Shown here piece after piece: positions 11,555-23,560 of a DNA stretch of 64,000 nt. The notes under the pieces are model-generated. The model had not been told where the DNA came from. It saw nothing but the letters and a program-made list of their open reading frames with translations, and searched no databases. Made by a program: the position numbers and the translations under genes. Location of the stretch: NCBI GenBank assembly GCA_008638375.1, contig CM018051.1, positions 39,776,677 through 39,840,676 of the forward strand, read 5' to 3'. Positions within the stretch are counted from its first letter, which is position 1. Every line of letters starts with the position of its first letter. Source of the DNA: Nyssa sinensis (Eukaryota; Streptophyta; Magnoliopsida; Cornales; Nyssaceae).

Positions 11555-12764
11555 TCAGATAAGGAATAAGAGTAACCTTGTTAGGATCCGAGGAAAGATC
11601 ATCTTACCTTGAATAGTAACATCAAAGATAGCAAAAGACTCCTTAAACGTTGGGTAAAGCTCTTCCATGTTGAAGCGGAAGACATGATCAATAAGGTCCC
11701 AGAACCTAGAACAAGCCTTCAGTAGGTTTTGCTCCACCACAATGTCAGTTATGCAAAGAAAAGATTTAAGCTTGAATGATCCTAAGTTAATATTTTTCGA
11801 CGAAGTAAGAGGAGTCATTCATAAGTGAAGCTCATTGTTAAAAACATCCACACTTATAGTTGTGGCAACCATGAGAAGAACAAGACTTACAAGGGGTTGT
11901 GCAAATCAAAAAGTATTGAAAGAGATTCATGATGTCAAAGTCTCTCTTTATAATCACAAAACCTGCAATTGCGTCTCTAAGTCGGTTTAGGAAGTCAATT
12001 TTTGGAAAGAATGCAACTATTGCCAAAACTGGGCCCAGTACCGATCAGTACTAAAGCAAGGGAAACCCCCCCTTCTTTGTGTGCTGATTGGCATATAGAG
12101 GATTTCTGGGTCATTTTTCCTAATTTCATCATGTTATGCATTTTCGTGATTTTTTTTGGACACACTAAGTGTTAAAGTCACTCATTTTGGTCAAAAGGAT
12201 AGATATTTCATTAGGGAAAAGATACATATGTATTTAGAAGCATTTAGTACAAAAATAGGAGAGGAAAAAAAGAAAGCAAAGAGCTAACATTGTTCATGAG
12301 TTCTAAAGCTACTTGGTCTAATGGCGCCCATGCCATACACCTTCTTGACACCGGGTCTGTCTCGGAGGCACTACTTCCTCATATGTGTCCTCCTACTCCA
12401 CTTCTATAGGTCCCGAGCTCCTCCTTGGTCTAGGGGGCTTGAGTGCGGGTGCTCTCAGGTTGGCTCACCCCCTTCTTTAAGCTTCCTCTCTCTCTACCTG
12501 TCGAGATCCCGCCACCTAGTCGGACCAAGGGTTGAGCCATCTACTCAAGTAGGGATACTCTGCTCACCTAAAAGAGCAAATAGACTGAATTAGGGAAAGG
12601 TGTAGGTAAATTATACATTCACTAAAAAGTAAATAGCCTTACGATATCTTCATCGGCTTGACATGTGGCCCTCCACCATGACTTTGCTATAACTTGTGTG
12701 AGCTTATGCTTCAAGGTTGTGATAAAGATGCATGCCTCTTGGTAAATCAGTTGAGCCGCCTAAA
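11555..12764 (-). pseudogene. Remnant of an unidentified spliced gene or transposon ORF
   Basis: Three open stretches on the minus strand look more protein-like than their surroundings. One at 12643-12759 is open for 39 codons (contains AKSWWRATCQADEDI) and is bounded by an acceptor TTTAG and a donor GTAAGG. Another at 11838-12026 starts MAIVAFFPKIDFLNRL. The third, at 11555-11818, contains KACSRFWDLIDHVFRF and ELYPTFKE; that spacing resembles the plant-specific retroelement-associated domain in which a FWD..FRF motif precedes an EL.PT..E motif. The pieces do not join into one product and no function is assigned. LTR fragments flank it on both sides, so a transposon passenger is likely. Confidence 0.3.
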
Positions 12765-12999
12765 TCATGTAGAAAGTTGGAAAACCTTAAAAGGAAAGTC
12801 AAAATGGATAAAAGGTTAGGCCTTACCCCGGTCAGATTATTAGAGGGAGGAAGCCCCTCAATGATGCCTCTAGGCCTGGTAAGCTCCTTGTGATGAAGTG
12901 TGTTGTCCTTAGTCACCACCAGTACATTGAAAGCAGGAAAATCCACAAGGAATTCTCATCTCGGTAGTCGTAGTCTCGGCCTCTTATGCTTTAGACCAT

Positions 13000-14194
13000 G
13001 ATGAAAATATTAAATGTCATTTATTCATGTTATCCCTATCATATTCTTGTGATGAATGATGAAACACTATTATTCCTTAATGTGTTTAAGACTTGAATGT
13101 GAATACTATCCTTGGAACTTCCTTCGAATGCTTTGTTCTCAAACTATAAACGAACAATGGAAATGTAGAATATTAATGAACAATGGGAATGTGGAATAGT
13201 AATGAATGATGGAAATGTGAATGATATTTCATTGGGACAAGTTGAATAAGGACTGATGTGAGTTTATCGGGGTTGTGATACCTTGGATGGGAATTAAATG
13301 AAAGGCTTAAATTATAAAGTAGAGAGTGTGAGTGCTAGTGAGATTTCGTTATTACCCGGGGATTTATTTTTGATGAGGATGGTGTCTCCCTTTTGATTTT
13401 GGACCGTAACCCCATGCGGGTGGCCACGCATTGCCAACGAGTTAGTAGCTCATGAAGCGTCAGACTTTTCGGGAGGCTAGTAGTTGAATAAGATCGTAAT
13501 GTTAGGATTCGACAAAAGAGGAATGGAGTTGAAACTCAATTTATGTTTACATGATATACACTTACAATTACTTGTGAATTTTGTAATGTTGACTTATATC
13601 TAGTGTTCATTGTCTCTCTCTCATATGATTGAGTTGAGTTGATTACTCGAATCATTGAAATAAAGTGATTACCTTGATTGTTAATGTATATTCATGATGG
13701 ATGAACACTTGTTTGATAATACAAATGTTACATGCCTACACGTTACACCGCCTTAATTTTTCCTATTTTAGAATCTCTACTTGGATTGTTTTTTTAACCC
13801 CTACTAAATGCAAGTAACAACATGGAGTTGGCCACTTGATGAGATAGATTGAATGACAAATTCCTTTTTGTCTTTTGTTTATTTTTGGGTTGTAAAAGAC
13901 CTTGTGGTCAAGATGACGTGGATGTGAAGGTCATGGAGGCCTAAACTAACGATACTGTAATCTTTTAACTTAGGGAGGATTATGACATGATGAATATAAC
14001 TTCTTAGATTAGTGTATGTTGAGTGGTTGTTGAGAAATGTAAACGGAACATAGAATGTATGTGTATGTTATGAAGATTCAAGTAAAAATACGTTAAATAT
14101 AAGATAAGGATAAATGGAGACTTATAGGGATTATTCACAATGTTGAACTTGTTCTACAGGGTCACTATTGGGTTTTTAGGGCCTAGGGTGTGGC
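13000..14194 (+). mobile_element. Gypsy-like LTR fragment, plus orientation
   Basis: The stretch 13340-13510 is similar to the reverse complement of 10440-10600, and 13880-13950 (AAAAGACCTTGTGGTC) to the reverse complement of 24680-24700. It ends in GGGCCTAGGGTGTGGCA at 14194, like the ends of the other long LTRs here. No target duplication or 5' end was located, so it is treated as a fragment. Confidence 0.5.
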
Positions 14195-17156
14195 AGTTTT
14201 TGAACTCAAAGCCTTTAGACAGAAAGCCTAAAACAGAACCATCCCAACAGGGCATTCACTCTGGTGAAACTGTTATCCTCACTACCTTTTCAACAAAGGT
14301 AGCCAAGATAGGGGTGGCATTTGTCCGAGCATAAAATTACCTAACAAATCCGTTATGACACCAGTCATAGAGGATAGTAAATTGACCAGACTACCCTTGT
14401 CCAGGTAAACCACAAAGAATAATGGGAGGACCTCCGGACTGTTCATCCTCAAGGACACCACAGCGCATCCAATTTACGAGCTCATCACGCTCGGGATTAA
14501 CAGTTGGGCATGCTAGTTGACCAAGTCTATCACATTCAAATAACCCAAACGGAATGGGATTTTGATCCCCAAAGAAAGCAAGAGATGTTACCTCCATTCA
14601 TGGTGCCATTCGTGGCACGACATCCTCCCATAACTAGGGAATCTACCAGAATCTAGGGAGCCATCTACGCACAATCGTCAATTATTTAAATAAAAAAATC
14701 TTTCATTTAAAAGGTACTTCAACTCTGATATTAGTCTTCCTGCTTTCTTCAATCACTCAAATAGCAGTCTTTTAACTTGATCGTGAGATAATCCTAGGCC
14801 AACACCACACCAATACTTTCAGACCAACTCCGATTTTCTCTTTCTCTCTCACCTTGTAAGAGGATACTCATTTATGGAGATTTCTACCCCCACACATAGT
14901 ATAAATTGTTGTTTCATTATTCATACAAATGACGTGTAATTCAAGCACTTTGTTTTTTTTTATTGCACATTTTCTCTCTCACATATAAAGTTTCACTTTA
15001 TTCTGTAAATGAATAAACCAATTGAGGGTAATTAATGGAAAGGAACTGGTTTGTCCCCACAAAACTCTTTTGACAAAGCATGCGCTCTCCCACTAGGAAC
15101 AATCATAATGAAACTTTGCATGGTGCTTATCATTCTGCCTCAATAAAGTACACAGAAAAAGAGCAAAATTCTTCTTGCTCTTCCTCAACAATTCAACACT
15201 TCGCCCAAAATCCAACGATTCTTTCCTTCCTTCTCAATTTACTATCATATTTCACAACTTACTTTAGAAACTTTTGAACTTTTAAGCCTGCTAATGCTTG
15301 CTCCCATGATTGACTGCAATAGAATAAAGCCTGAATCGCTGGTTAATGCCCATTTTTTGAATCCCTTTCAATTGAGCTCCCTAGTCAATTAAGCATGTTG
15401 GAACTACTTTAATTTCTTGCTTTTGACGGCAAACAATCCTTACATTTTGCTTCCAGAAGAAAGAAAAGTAATTCGAAATTGATTGCCGGACATTTAAAGC
15501 TGCTTGTTGCAACTCTGATTGCGAGACCCAAACACCATTTATTGTAATTCATGAGCAAATAAATCCCAGTTCTTTACATTCAAGCCAATAAATATATATA
15601 TTGGTCACATAAGTTAAAAGTATAACTCACATATTTTGTTGATGTGTGTAACATCCATCGGTCCGGTGTAAGACTGAACCAATGAATAATTATTTATAAG
15701 AAATTTTTTATATGAACCTAGTTGATGGACCAAGTCAATTAACATCTATTATCAGATGAATTATCTATTTTCATGGAGATAAAACTATTTTTTTCTTGTC
15801 TAATTAATCGGCTGTACTTAATTGGTTTGATTTGATTCATATACTTAGCCTATCGACCCCCTTTCATAATTAGGAGAGACAAGTGGTTTGAGTGCTCTCA
15901 AGACCCCCATGTGAAGTGATATAAATATTGACGTCAAAGTCCATTGATTAGATTTTGTTGAGGTCTACAAACCATTCGATTAAAATAAAACTTCACATCT
16001 AAGCACTAATGATCAAACCAACCTCACTAAAACGAAACAGATGGGTTGACTGTGATGTTTGTGTTGATGTGTAAAACACTCTTTTTCAAGTTAAAATGAG
16101 TGCAATTGACATAATTAATAATTACTAGCTGCAGCACTGGGTATATGCAATCGATGGTTTCTTTTTTCTTACTGCATCATATTCTAAAAAAATTCTTGAA
16201 TGAAACTGACGCATTAACCTAACTATCATGACATGTATACTACGACCCTTTTTTTTTTTTTTTTTATTTCTGATGAATCATAGCATATAGAACTCACAGT
16301 TTTTTTTATTGTGCCATGAAACTAACACGTGGTGGTACAAACCGATGCCTCCATATCTGTATTTTTCCATTTGAGTTCCTCTAGTCACTATTATGTCCAT
16401 TGTGAGTAGTTGAATACACTCCTCTCATATTCATCTCTTCTTTACCATTCCAATGTCTTCCATACCACAACTTGACTTGAAGGCCCACAGACCAGCCTGA
16501 TAATATTACTACTACAATTATGCACATGCTCCACGCGTGCGCCACACATACAAATTAGAATTTGTTGAATCATTAATTTTTTCAGGGCCGGATCTACACA
16601 CAAGTATTTATGATGGGGCATGGATAGAAACACAGGTGGGTGGGTGACTCTGTCTCTGTGTTAATATCATTTTAATGCGTCAAGTGTTTGGGACAATGTC
16701 ATGTCATTACAAACCCACATCACATGGAGGTTAATAGCGACAGCGACTGGTCCAGTCGAAGGATATTCGCATTGAATTGCTTCATTACATGAGATGAGTT
16801 TCCCAACAATATAAAACAAACAAAACACCACAAACATAACAAAATGAAGCAAAAGACAAATACTCAGTCACTGTGATCTCTGTAGAAAGACACATCAATA
16901 AGAGAAATATCCAAAACGGTCCCAAATCAAACCGGTGAAAAGGAATCCAGTAACATTACAGTAACAAATATTTGAAAGAAAAATAAAATGGAAAAGTACA
17001 AAACAGAAATACAGAAGAACAAACAAAAAGGTGGAAGAGAAAAAAGAACCTTCAACAATATCTTCTCCTCTTGTATTTAAACAAGCAAACTGGATTCCTC
17101 TTCGCCGGCAAACCTATTATCTATTACTTTTCCTTCAATCTCTACATGTTAATAAT
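14195..17156. other. Low-copy intergenic region, 3' flank of the receptor kinase gene
   Basis: I see no LTR termini, conserved domain or spliced ORF here. A short open frame at 14391-14597 (minus) has no recognisable motif. Poly(T) runs occur at 16251-16266. The part nearest 17156 is presumably the 3' untranslated region of the kinase gene. Confidence 0.5.
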
Positions 17157-20100
17157 TCATTCTAACTCTTCTTGGCCTTCTGAAGGGCACTGGATCAACT
17201 CTAAAATTTTGACCACCTCTCCCATGTCTGGCCGGTTTGATGGCACTTGAGATGCACATATCAAACCTAGCTTTATTACTGGTATTGCTTCCTCTGCCGG
17301 AAAACTACCACGGAGCTTTCCATCAATACAGTCCTCCACCCTGCCATCCTCCAATGCCCCCCTCACCATGTCACACAGCACCACCACATCATCCTCCAGT
17401 ATATTCCACTGGTCTCTTCCCTGTCACCACCTCTAGAGTCAAGACCCCAAAACCATAGACATCACATTTCTCGGTTATCTTCACTGTTCGACACGCAAAC
17501 TCAGGAGCCATGTACCCAAGTGCACTCTGAATCTTGCTGCTTAATATGTAACGGTCTAACATCGGCAGCAGCATAACCAGGCCAAAGTCTCCCACTTTAG
17601 GCTCAGCAGAGCTGTCTATCAGAACATTAGTTGATTTTAAATTGTAGTGAATTATGTTCAATTGGTGCAAATGGGCCAATCCTTTTGCTGTCCCAAGAAT
17701 TATGTTGAATCTCTGTTGCCAAGAGAGGAAATTTTTGGACTGGCCCTCATGGAGATGCTTATACAAACTCCCACCGGAGATGTACTCATTAATTAGGAGC
17801 TGCAAGGATGGCGTCCAGTAATACCCTTCGAGTGCTACCAGATTATGGTGCCTGATTTTTCCAAGTTTCTTTACTTCCTTCTCAAAATCATCCTGGGACT
17901 TGATCAAACTTGAGACATTTAGCTTCTTGATCGCAACTGAACGTCCATCTCGAAGAACTGTTCGGTAAACAGGTTCCAAACCCACCACGTCCAAGTTCAC
18001 AGTCTTTGTTGAGCAGTGCATGAGCCCCAGAAACAAAGTCAGCATCACCAGAGAACATGACAAGCTTACCATAGTTGGATTCAGTGGTAGGGGAATGGCT
18101 GAAATCATCCCCACCCGAAAATGTGAGGGGGGCAGCAGAACGCGAAATAGAAGAGCGGACATGCAGATTGAGGACGGTGACAGTTATTACACCAATGGCA
18201 ATGAAACCAGCTGCACCAATGGCAATGAGGGCAGAGATGCTAAGTATGATTTTCTTGTGACGAAGATTTGGAGAGAGAGAACTGCCACTGGAGTCAGATG
18301 AGGAATTGGGGTTCAGGACAATGGGTTTGGGATGGACAGCAGGACAGGAGTGGTTGACAACAGAGCCACACAATGATGGATTACCAGAGACCGATGATGG
18401 GGAGATGGTGTTGAAGAAGCCACCAACTGGCAGTTCACCGTGGAGGTGGTTGTGGGAGATATTGAAGGAGAAAAGGAGGGAAAGATTTGCCAGCTCTTTA
18501 GGTAAGCTTCCAGACAGTTGGTTAAAAGACAAATCCACAATCTGGAGATTGGTGAGGTTTGCAATGGCTGCAGGGATTGGACCTGTGAGATTGTTCTGAG
18601 ACAGGATCCTACACAGTTCAAATGAAAAGAATGAACATAGAATTTGTCAAAATATGTATTGCTAGGCTCCCTAGATTTTTGCAAGTACACAATGTTAAAA
18701 AATAATGACTCATTCCATAACTTCTAGATTAGAACATGCATACAATTCAACGGTTGTGATTTTGTTCCAAAAAGTGTAGCAGAAACCAAAATTATGATAT
18801 CAAATGGACAGCATCCATAAAAGACCAAGGATGCAGTCCTCAATCAACTCTTACCATGTACACTTCAAGTTTACATGGGAATAACAACTAGGGAAGTCTC
18901 CACAAGACTATTGTTGATTGATAATCACTTTAGAGTATATTAAGAATGGTTAAACATTTGAAAGTTTCAAACAAGCTTGGAAATTTTGAAATAATAATAA
19001 GTACCAATTACCAAACTACACAATCAGTGCAGAAATTAAGATTGAGAGAGAACTTACAAAGATGTTAATGACGAGCACTTCTCGATCTGAGTAGGAATTT
19101 TCCCAGTTAGGAAGTTCTTCTCCAGCCTCAGTTCCTGCAATGAAACCGCTCCTCCAATTTGAGAAGGAACTGCTTCCGTTTAGCAAATTGTGACTCAAAT
19201 CAAGAACATGTGTGGTTCTTAATTCTCCTACACTTGCGGGAATAGAACCGATTAAAGAGTTCCTGGACATATTCAAGAACTGCAAGCTACTGAAATTCCC
19301 AATGACAGATGGAATTTCACCAGATAATGCATTAGAAGATAAATCCAAGACCCTGAAAACTTTGATAGGAGGCAGCCATTGATGTCAGAAAAGGATATTC
19401 TATGCTTCCACTAAGTTTGTTACTGGAAAGAGAAACACTCTGCAACCCCAACTTTAAAATCCATGCTGGAAGAGTACCCGTCAACAAATTCTGGCTAACA
19501 TCAATTGCCAAAAGATTAATGCAATTTGTGAGCGACTCCGGCAAGCCTCCAGTAAACTGGTTCGTAGATAAATTTAATTCTTTCAAGAATTGAAGATCTC
19601 CTATAGAGTTTGGAATTCGACCAGAGAATCTGTTTGCAGAAAGATCCAAAGTCTTGAGGCTCCCCATATCTCCAATCCAATCTGGAACTTCTTGTGTGAA
19701 CATATTCCCTCTTAAACTTAAAAAAGTGCACAAGCTAAGTTTCTGCATTGACTCTGGAAGGCCCCCAGAAAGAGAATTCTCGCTAAAGTCAAGTGATTTC
19801 AATAGCAAGCAACCACCAAGATCCTCTGGTAGCCTGCCCACTGAAGTTGTTCTTCCGCAAATTAACTGCTCTTAAATCATACAAACTTTCAATTCCTTGT
19901 GGAATCTCACCCTCCAACGAATTATCTGATAAATCGAGTGATCGGAGCGCAGTCAAAGACCAAATTCCAGAGGGCAATGGACCCGAAAGCTGATTAGAAG
20001 AAAAGTTAACCCACTCTAGCGTCGAGCATGAGCTCAAAGAATCTGGGATTTGGCCAGTAATGTTGTTCTTGGCAAGTGAAATAGCCTGCAATGACCCACA

Positions 20101-20515
20101 TTGTCGAAAAAGTTCTTCAGGGATTGACCCCGACAGATTGTTTTCACTCAAGTCAATAATCCGCAAATTCCCTATTTGGGCGAGAATGGGGTTAATCGTC
20201 CCAGTGAAATTGTTCTGGGATAGTGATAGTATTCGAAGGAACTGCAATCGTAGGAGGCTTCGCCCAATATGCCCTGAAAGAGAGAAGCCATCAAGGACGA
20301 GCTCAGAGACCCGATTGGTCCTAGAATCACATTTTATGCCTACCCAGTTGCAGGGATTGTCGTCAGTCTTCGTTCCAAGATATGAGTTTTGCTTCTGGGT
20401 CTTCGAGGCCAGCTTTGAAGACAATCAAACCCAGAACGTCATCGTTGAAAGCCGGGTCTAAAGATTGTACGAGAACTGGAGCTAAGAGAAGTATAGTTAG
20501 CAGGTTTACTAGCAT
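17157..20515 (-). CDS. PXC2/IRK-like: LRR receptor-like kinase, IRK/PXC2 family; six +1 frame breaks
   Basis: Two exons, complement of 17157-18608 and 19058-20515. Starting at ATG 20515, the protein has a signal peptide (MLVNLLTILLLAPVLVQS), then an N-terminal LRR cap (FNDDVLGLIVFKAGL, PCNWVGIKCD). About 20 plant LRRs follow (to ~18400), then a transmembrane helix (ISALIAIGAAGFIAIGVI) and a kinase domain. The kinase keeps the glycine loop GRGGFG, VAIKKL, DFG and GYMAPEFACRTVK. The catalytic-loop HRD is HYN, so phosphotransfer is doubtful, as in its Arabidopsis relatives. Total coding length is 2910 nt; removing one extra base at each of about 20365, 19836, 19351-19353, 19170, 17972 and 17399 gives 968 codons including the stop. 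No nonsense substitution was seen. Such kinases act at the plasma membrane in meristem and vascular cell-division control. It may be an intact gene with assembly errors or a young pseudogene. IRK and PXC2 orthology cannot be separated by eye. Confidence 0.93.
18609..19057 (-). other. Intron of the receptor kinase gene
   Basis: The donor TTT|GTAAGTT follows exon 1 at 19058 and the acceptor GTGTAG|GATCC precedes exon 2 at 18608. Joining them restores a leucine codon (TT+G) in the LRR run LTSL-ILSQNNLTG. The 449-bp intron interrupts codon phase 2. Single-intron structure in the LRR region fits this subfamily. Confidence 0.9.
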
Positions 20516-20764
20516 TTTTCAGTCCAATCTCTCTTGGGCAGTGAAAATAATAATAATAACAGAATGCTAGACTGGCCATGAAAGGGGTTTCAGAGAAGCT
20601 ACTTTGGAACAAGCAGAAGTAAGCTACCATATAGAAACAGATATCATGTAGACATACATATATCAACACACAATTGAAGTGCCAGAGAAACACCAGAGAG
20701 GATTCAAAGCTTGAGAACGTTGAATATAAATGATGTAAGAACCAAGAATTGACTATATAAATGT

Positions 20765-20813
<49 letters not shown>

Positions 20814-22080
20814 TGATTTCTGTGCAGAGTGGAAGAAAGCAAAACTCAAACTCTGTAGTACGGAACGTATTAGAGGAACGAAAAGTTAGGAACATTCATA
20901 ACAGGGAGCATTCGCAGTAATACCAGACAGAGAGACAGATGGGGTTTGAGCTATACTACTAGCAGATTCTGTTTCTGTTTCTGTTTCGCCGGAAACTGAC
21001 ACCGGCGCGGGGATCCTGTCGCCGGGAAAGCCGAATCGAGCCGAAAGAAAAAAGGCCTAGCAACGGAGAACCCTAAAGCCGAATCGGGTTAATGGAATAT
21101 GGCAATGGCATTAAAGAGGTATCTTATGCAGAGCCGGTAGTTAGTTTCAGTCTTTTTCTCCCAGTCTCAGAGACTTAAAAGCTTTCATTATATATTATAT
21201 TATATGTACAATATAGTATTTTTTTTTTAAATATACTTTTCACTGCAACCCATATCTGACTTGGCTTGTCTTATATATATATATTCACTGAACAGTAAAC
21301 TTGTAAATTTGTAATGTCCAAAGTCTCAACTGCTGCACGCGGCCTCACCCTCCTCCGGCATTTGGCAAAGAATATTTATTCATAATGCATTCAGGTACGC
21401 CAAATTAAGAAAATTATTTTATGAAAAAGAAGGTGAATATAAGGTATTTCAATATCTTATTTTCTTTTCCTTTTTTAAAAAGGAGAGATTTACCTCCAAA
21501 TTTGGCACTAAATACTTAATTTTTTAATAGTGATTCAGATATAATTTTTTAAAAAATATTTCTAAAAAATTTTATAATTAATTTTTAAAAAATCGTAAAA
21601 ATGTATTTAAATATGATAATCTAAATTATAAAAAATTAAAATTAATATCTTGCCAAACGCGTATTCCATGTTTTAAAATTAAAAATTTGTCTTTGAAAAC
21701 CTAAACAAACATAGCCTTACTTTTCCTATTTTTCCTTTTATTTCTAGCTCTAGATCCAATAGTCATTCATTCTTCTATCTCCTTTACATAAAAATAAAAT
21801 AAAATATAAATATACTTTATAAAACAAGTACTTTGAATTTGTAGAGTTATATGTATAATATTAGCTAATCATACTATTACATGACAACAACGTAGCTACG
21901 AAAGTAAATGTTGATTATCAAAATTTAAAAAAAAAATTATTAAACTATGTTGATAAGATACAGAGACAAATGAATTAGTTTTATTAATAATAATTTAACT
22001 TTTTAAAAATATTTATATAAAAAATATACATGCAACAATCACAATATAAAATTTTAGTATAGTAAATTATTGCTGTTGAT
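20516..22080 (-). promoter_or_regulatory. Upstream flank of the receptor kinase gene
   Basis: This contains the presumed 5' untranslated region and promoter. A (TA)n(GA)n microsatellite sits at 20765-20813, about 250 bp upstream of the ATG. A GC-richer stretch lies near 20985-21060. Candidate TATA sequences on the minus strand are the TATATATATAA near 21275-21290 and an AT-rich run near 21190-21215. A transcription start cannot be fixed from sequence alone. From 21400 to 22080 it is AT-rich with no gene seen. Confidence 0.4.
20765..20813. repeat. (TA)n(GA)n compound microsatellite
   Basis: About 12 TA units pass directly into about 12 GA units. On the kinase strand it reads (TC)n(TA)n in the likely 5' leader, a position where length variation can change expression. 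Confidence 0.95.
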
Positions 22081-22760
22081 GTTACCAGTTTCTAATTAGA
22101 GGCTAGTCTTTTTAAGCTTTCTGTCAAGAACAAAGGTCAGAGGACCACCAAATTGATTCCGGTGGTAATTGCTCTAGTGATTAAGTTAGAAAAGAATAAA
22201 GAAGCCAATATTGAAAGAGAGTAATTGACCATGAATTGAAAGCGTGCCTTGAAGCCTTATTTATAGGTTGTTAGTCATCCGAATTCTTGTAGGATTATGA
22301 GCCATAAAGATTAGATTTAGAAGATATCCATAGATAAAAGCTACCATGTTGAACTCTGCTTTCTTATTTTGAGGTCAGTAGGATCTTTAAGGCGGTGAGC
22401 TATTCAGGACCCTATTGTTCCTGTTTAGTAGGTCCTAGTTTGATTGATACCCAACTATATTTAGTCTTCGTATATCAGAGCACAATGGACACGTGTCAAG
22501 ATATTAAGCCACTGTCAGTTTATGGCGTATCAACTACTCCTCCCCGAACCTCAGTTGTTCGGGATTCGTCCCGAGTTAAGGTTATGGTTTTGAAACCCTA
22601 CCCGTGTGATTATTTAATGTGCCATTTTCTTTCTCTGAGAAGATAGCAGTTGATGAGACATTAATATGTCATTATTACGGTGGTCGTCGGTTCAAATCCT
22701 AAAACCATCATTACCCTAATCATCGTGACAGTTCGGGGTCTGTCATAAGTACATTTTTTT
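22081..22760. mobile_element. Possible LTR-type sequence, unclassified
   Basis: On the minus strand, 22125-22165 contains CCGGTGGTCCTCTGAC, resembling CCGGTGGTCCTCTGATC at about 30085-30105 in the 739-bp solo LTR. The stretch 22540-22600 has CCCCGAACCTCAGTTGTTCGGG, an imperfect inverted repeat. No termini were resolved. Confidence 0.3.
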
Positions 22761-22765
22761 GGGTT

Positions 22766-22773
22766 TATAAAAG
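22766..22773 (+). promoter_or_regulatory. TATA box (TATAAAAG)
   Basis: A good TATA box is followed by an imperfect palindrome (AAAAGGGAACTAAGTTCC) and, 240 bp on, by an open frame beginning ATGGATGCCTCT at 23014. The layout resembles an LTR/leader followed by a short ORF, but no primer site was recognised. Confidence 0.4.
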
Positions 22774-23013
22774 GGAACTAAGTTCCTTTTGAGCAGTTTT
22801 ATCACTTTCGAATATTATTTTCACAAGCTCAAGAGATCTCTTAGTACAAGGGCGATTTCCAATGTTTCGCTAATCAAACTCTGGCGAGGACGCACTTTTC
22901 TTGGCCAAGTTTAGTTTCACTTGCACTTAACTCCCTTCTATCGTTGCCTTCTTTGTGTTTCTCTGTTAAGTTCAATTTTCCTCCCCCCTCTCTATTTTTC
23001 TTTTTCTTTGGCT

Positions 23014-23376
23014 ATGGATGCCTCTAATGCCCATTCTAGCACTAGGTATGTGCTAGTAAATTTAATAGAAGTGAAAGACCAAGAGGCACCAAGTCTTGAG
23101 GTCGGTAAGGGATTTGTGGACCTTGAGGATAGACCAATTAACAGCTCGAAAGTTATCATATTGATGCCTTCCGTGAGCCTAGGAATAGAGAGATTGAGAC
23201 CCCCCAACAAAGGTCGTAAAAGAAAGGAGGATGAGAGGCACTATCTTGAGGTCGGTAGGGGGTCTGAGGACCTTGAGGATAGACCAGTTAATAGCTTGGA
23301 AGTCATCATAGTCGATGCTTTCCGTGAATCTAGGAATAGAGAGACTAAGACCTCCAACAGAGGTCGTAAAAGATAG
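23014..23376 (+). CDS. Small repeat-containing ORF of unknown function
   Basis: The ATG at 23014 (MDASNAHSSTRYVLVNL) opens a 120-codon frame; a longer reading from 22921 adds a hydrophobic stretch that is probably untranslated leader. The protein is charged and built from two 50-residue units that share LEVG.G..DLEDRP.NS and GRKR near their ends. The underlying DNA is a 150-bp tandem duplication. In the first unit a one-base loss and a later one-base gain shift the frame over about 20 residues and then restore it. The second unit ends at a TAG inside what would be the repeat. No known domain was recognised. It may be a degenerate retroelement gag start. Confidence 0.35.
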   Translation: MDASNAHSSTRYVLVNLIEVKDQEAPSLEVGKGFVDLEDRPINSSKVIILMPSVSLGIERLRPPNKGRKRKEDERHYLEVGRGSEDLEDRPVNSLEVIIVDAFRESRNRETKTSNRGRKR

Positions 23377-23381
23377 GAGGA
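23082..23381 (+). repeat. 150-bp tandem duplication
   Basis: Units 23082-23231 and 23232-23381 are clearly homologous along their whole length, with many substitutions and the two compensating indels described for the overlapping ORF. Confidence 0.85.
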
Positions 23382-23560
23382 TAAAAGTTCCATCACTCAG
23401 GACATGCTTGATGCCCTTTTACTACACATATAAATTTCTAAAAAATGAAAAGTGTAGGATCTCGAAGCCTTCAAAATGCCCCTCTAATATTGAGGATGGA
23501 GAAATATGCGCTAACCTTGAATGGTTCGAGGTTGGAGTGCATTTTCTTTTCCACCCTTTA

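Noticed and set aside
12321..12593. 90-codon plus-strand frame
   Set aside because: Low-complexity leucine/serine composition, no domain, flanked by transposon fragments.
14391..14597. 68-codon minus-strand frame with GGPPIILCGLPGQG
   Set aside because: Looks protein-like in composition but no known domain, start context or neighbouring exon was recognised.
18020..20461. Several plus-strand reading frames across the receptor kinase
   Set aside because: They are antisense to conserved LRR and kinase codons and have no motif of their own.
20439..20849. 136-codon minus-strand frame at the kinase 5' end
   Set aside because: It is out of frame with the signal peptide from ATG 20515 and is built partly from the microsatellite.
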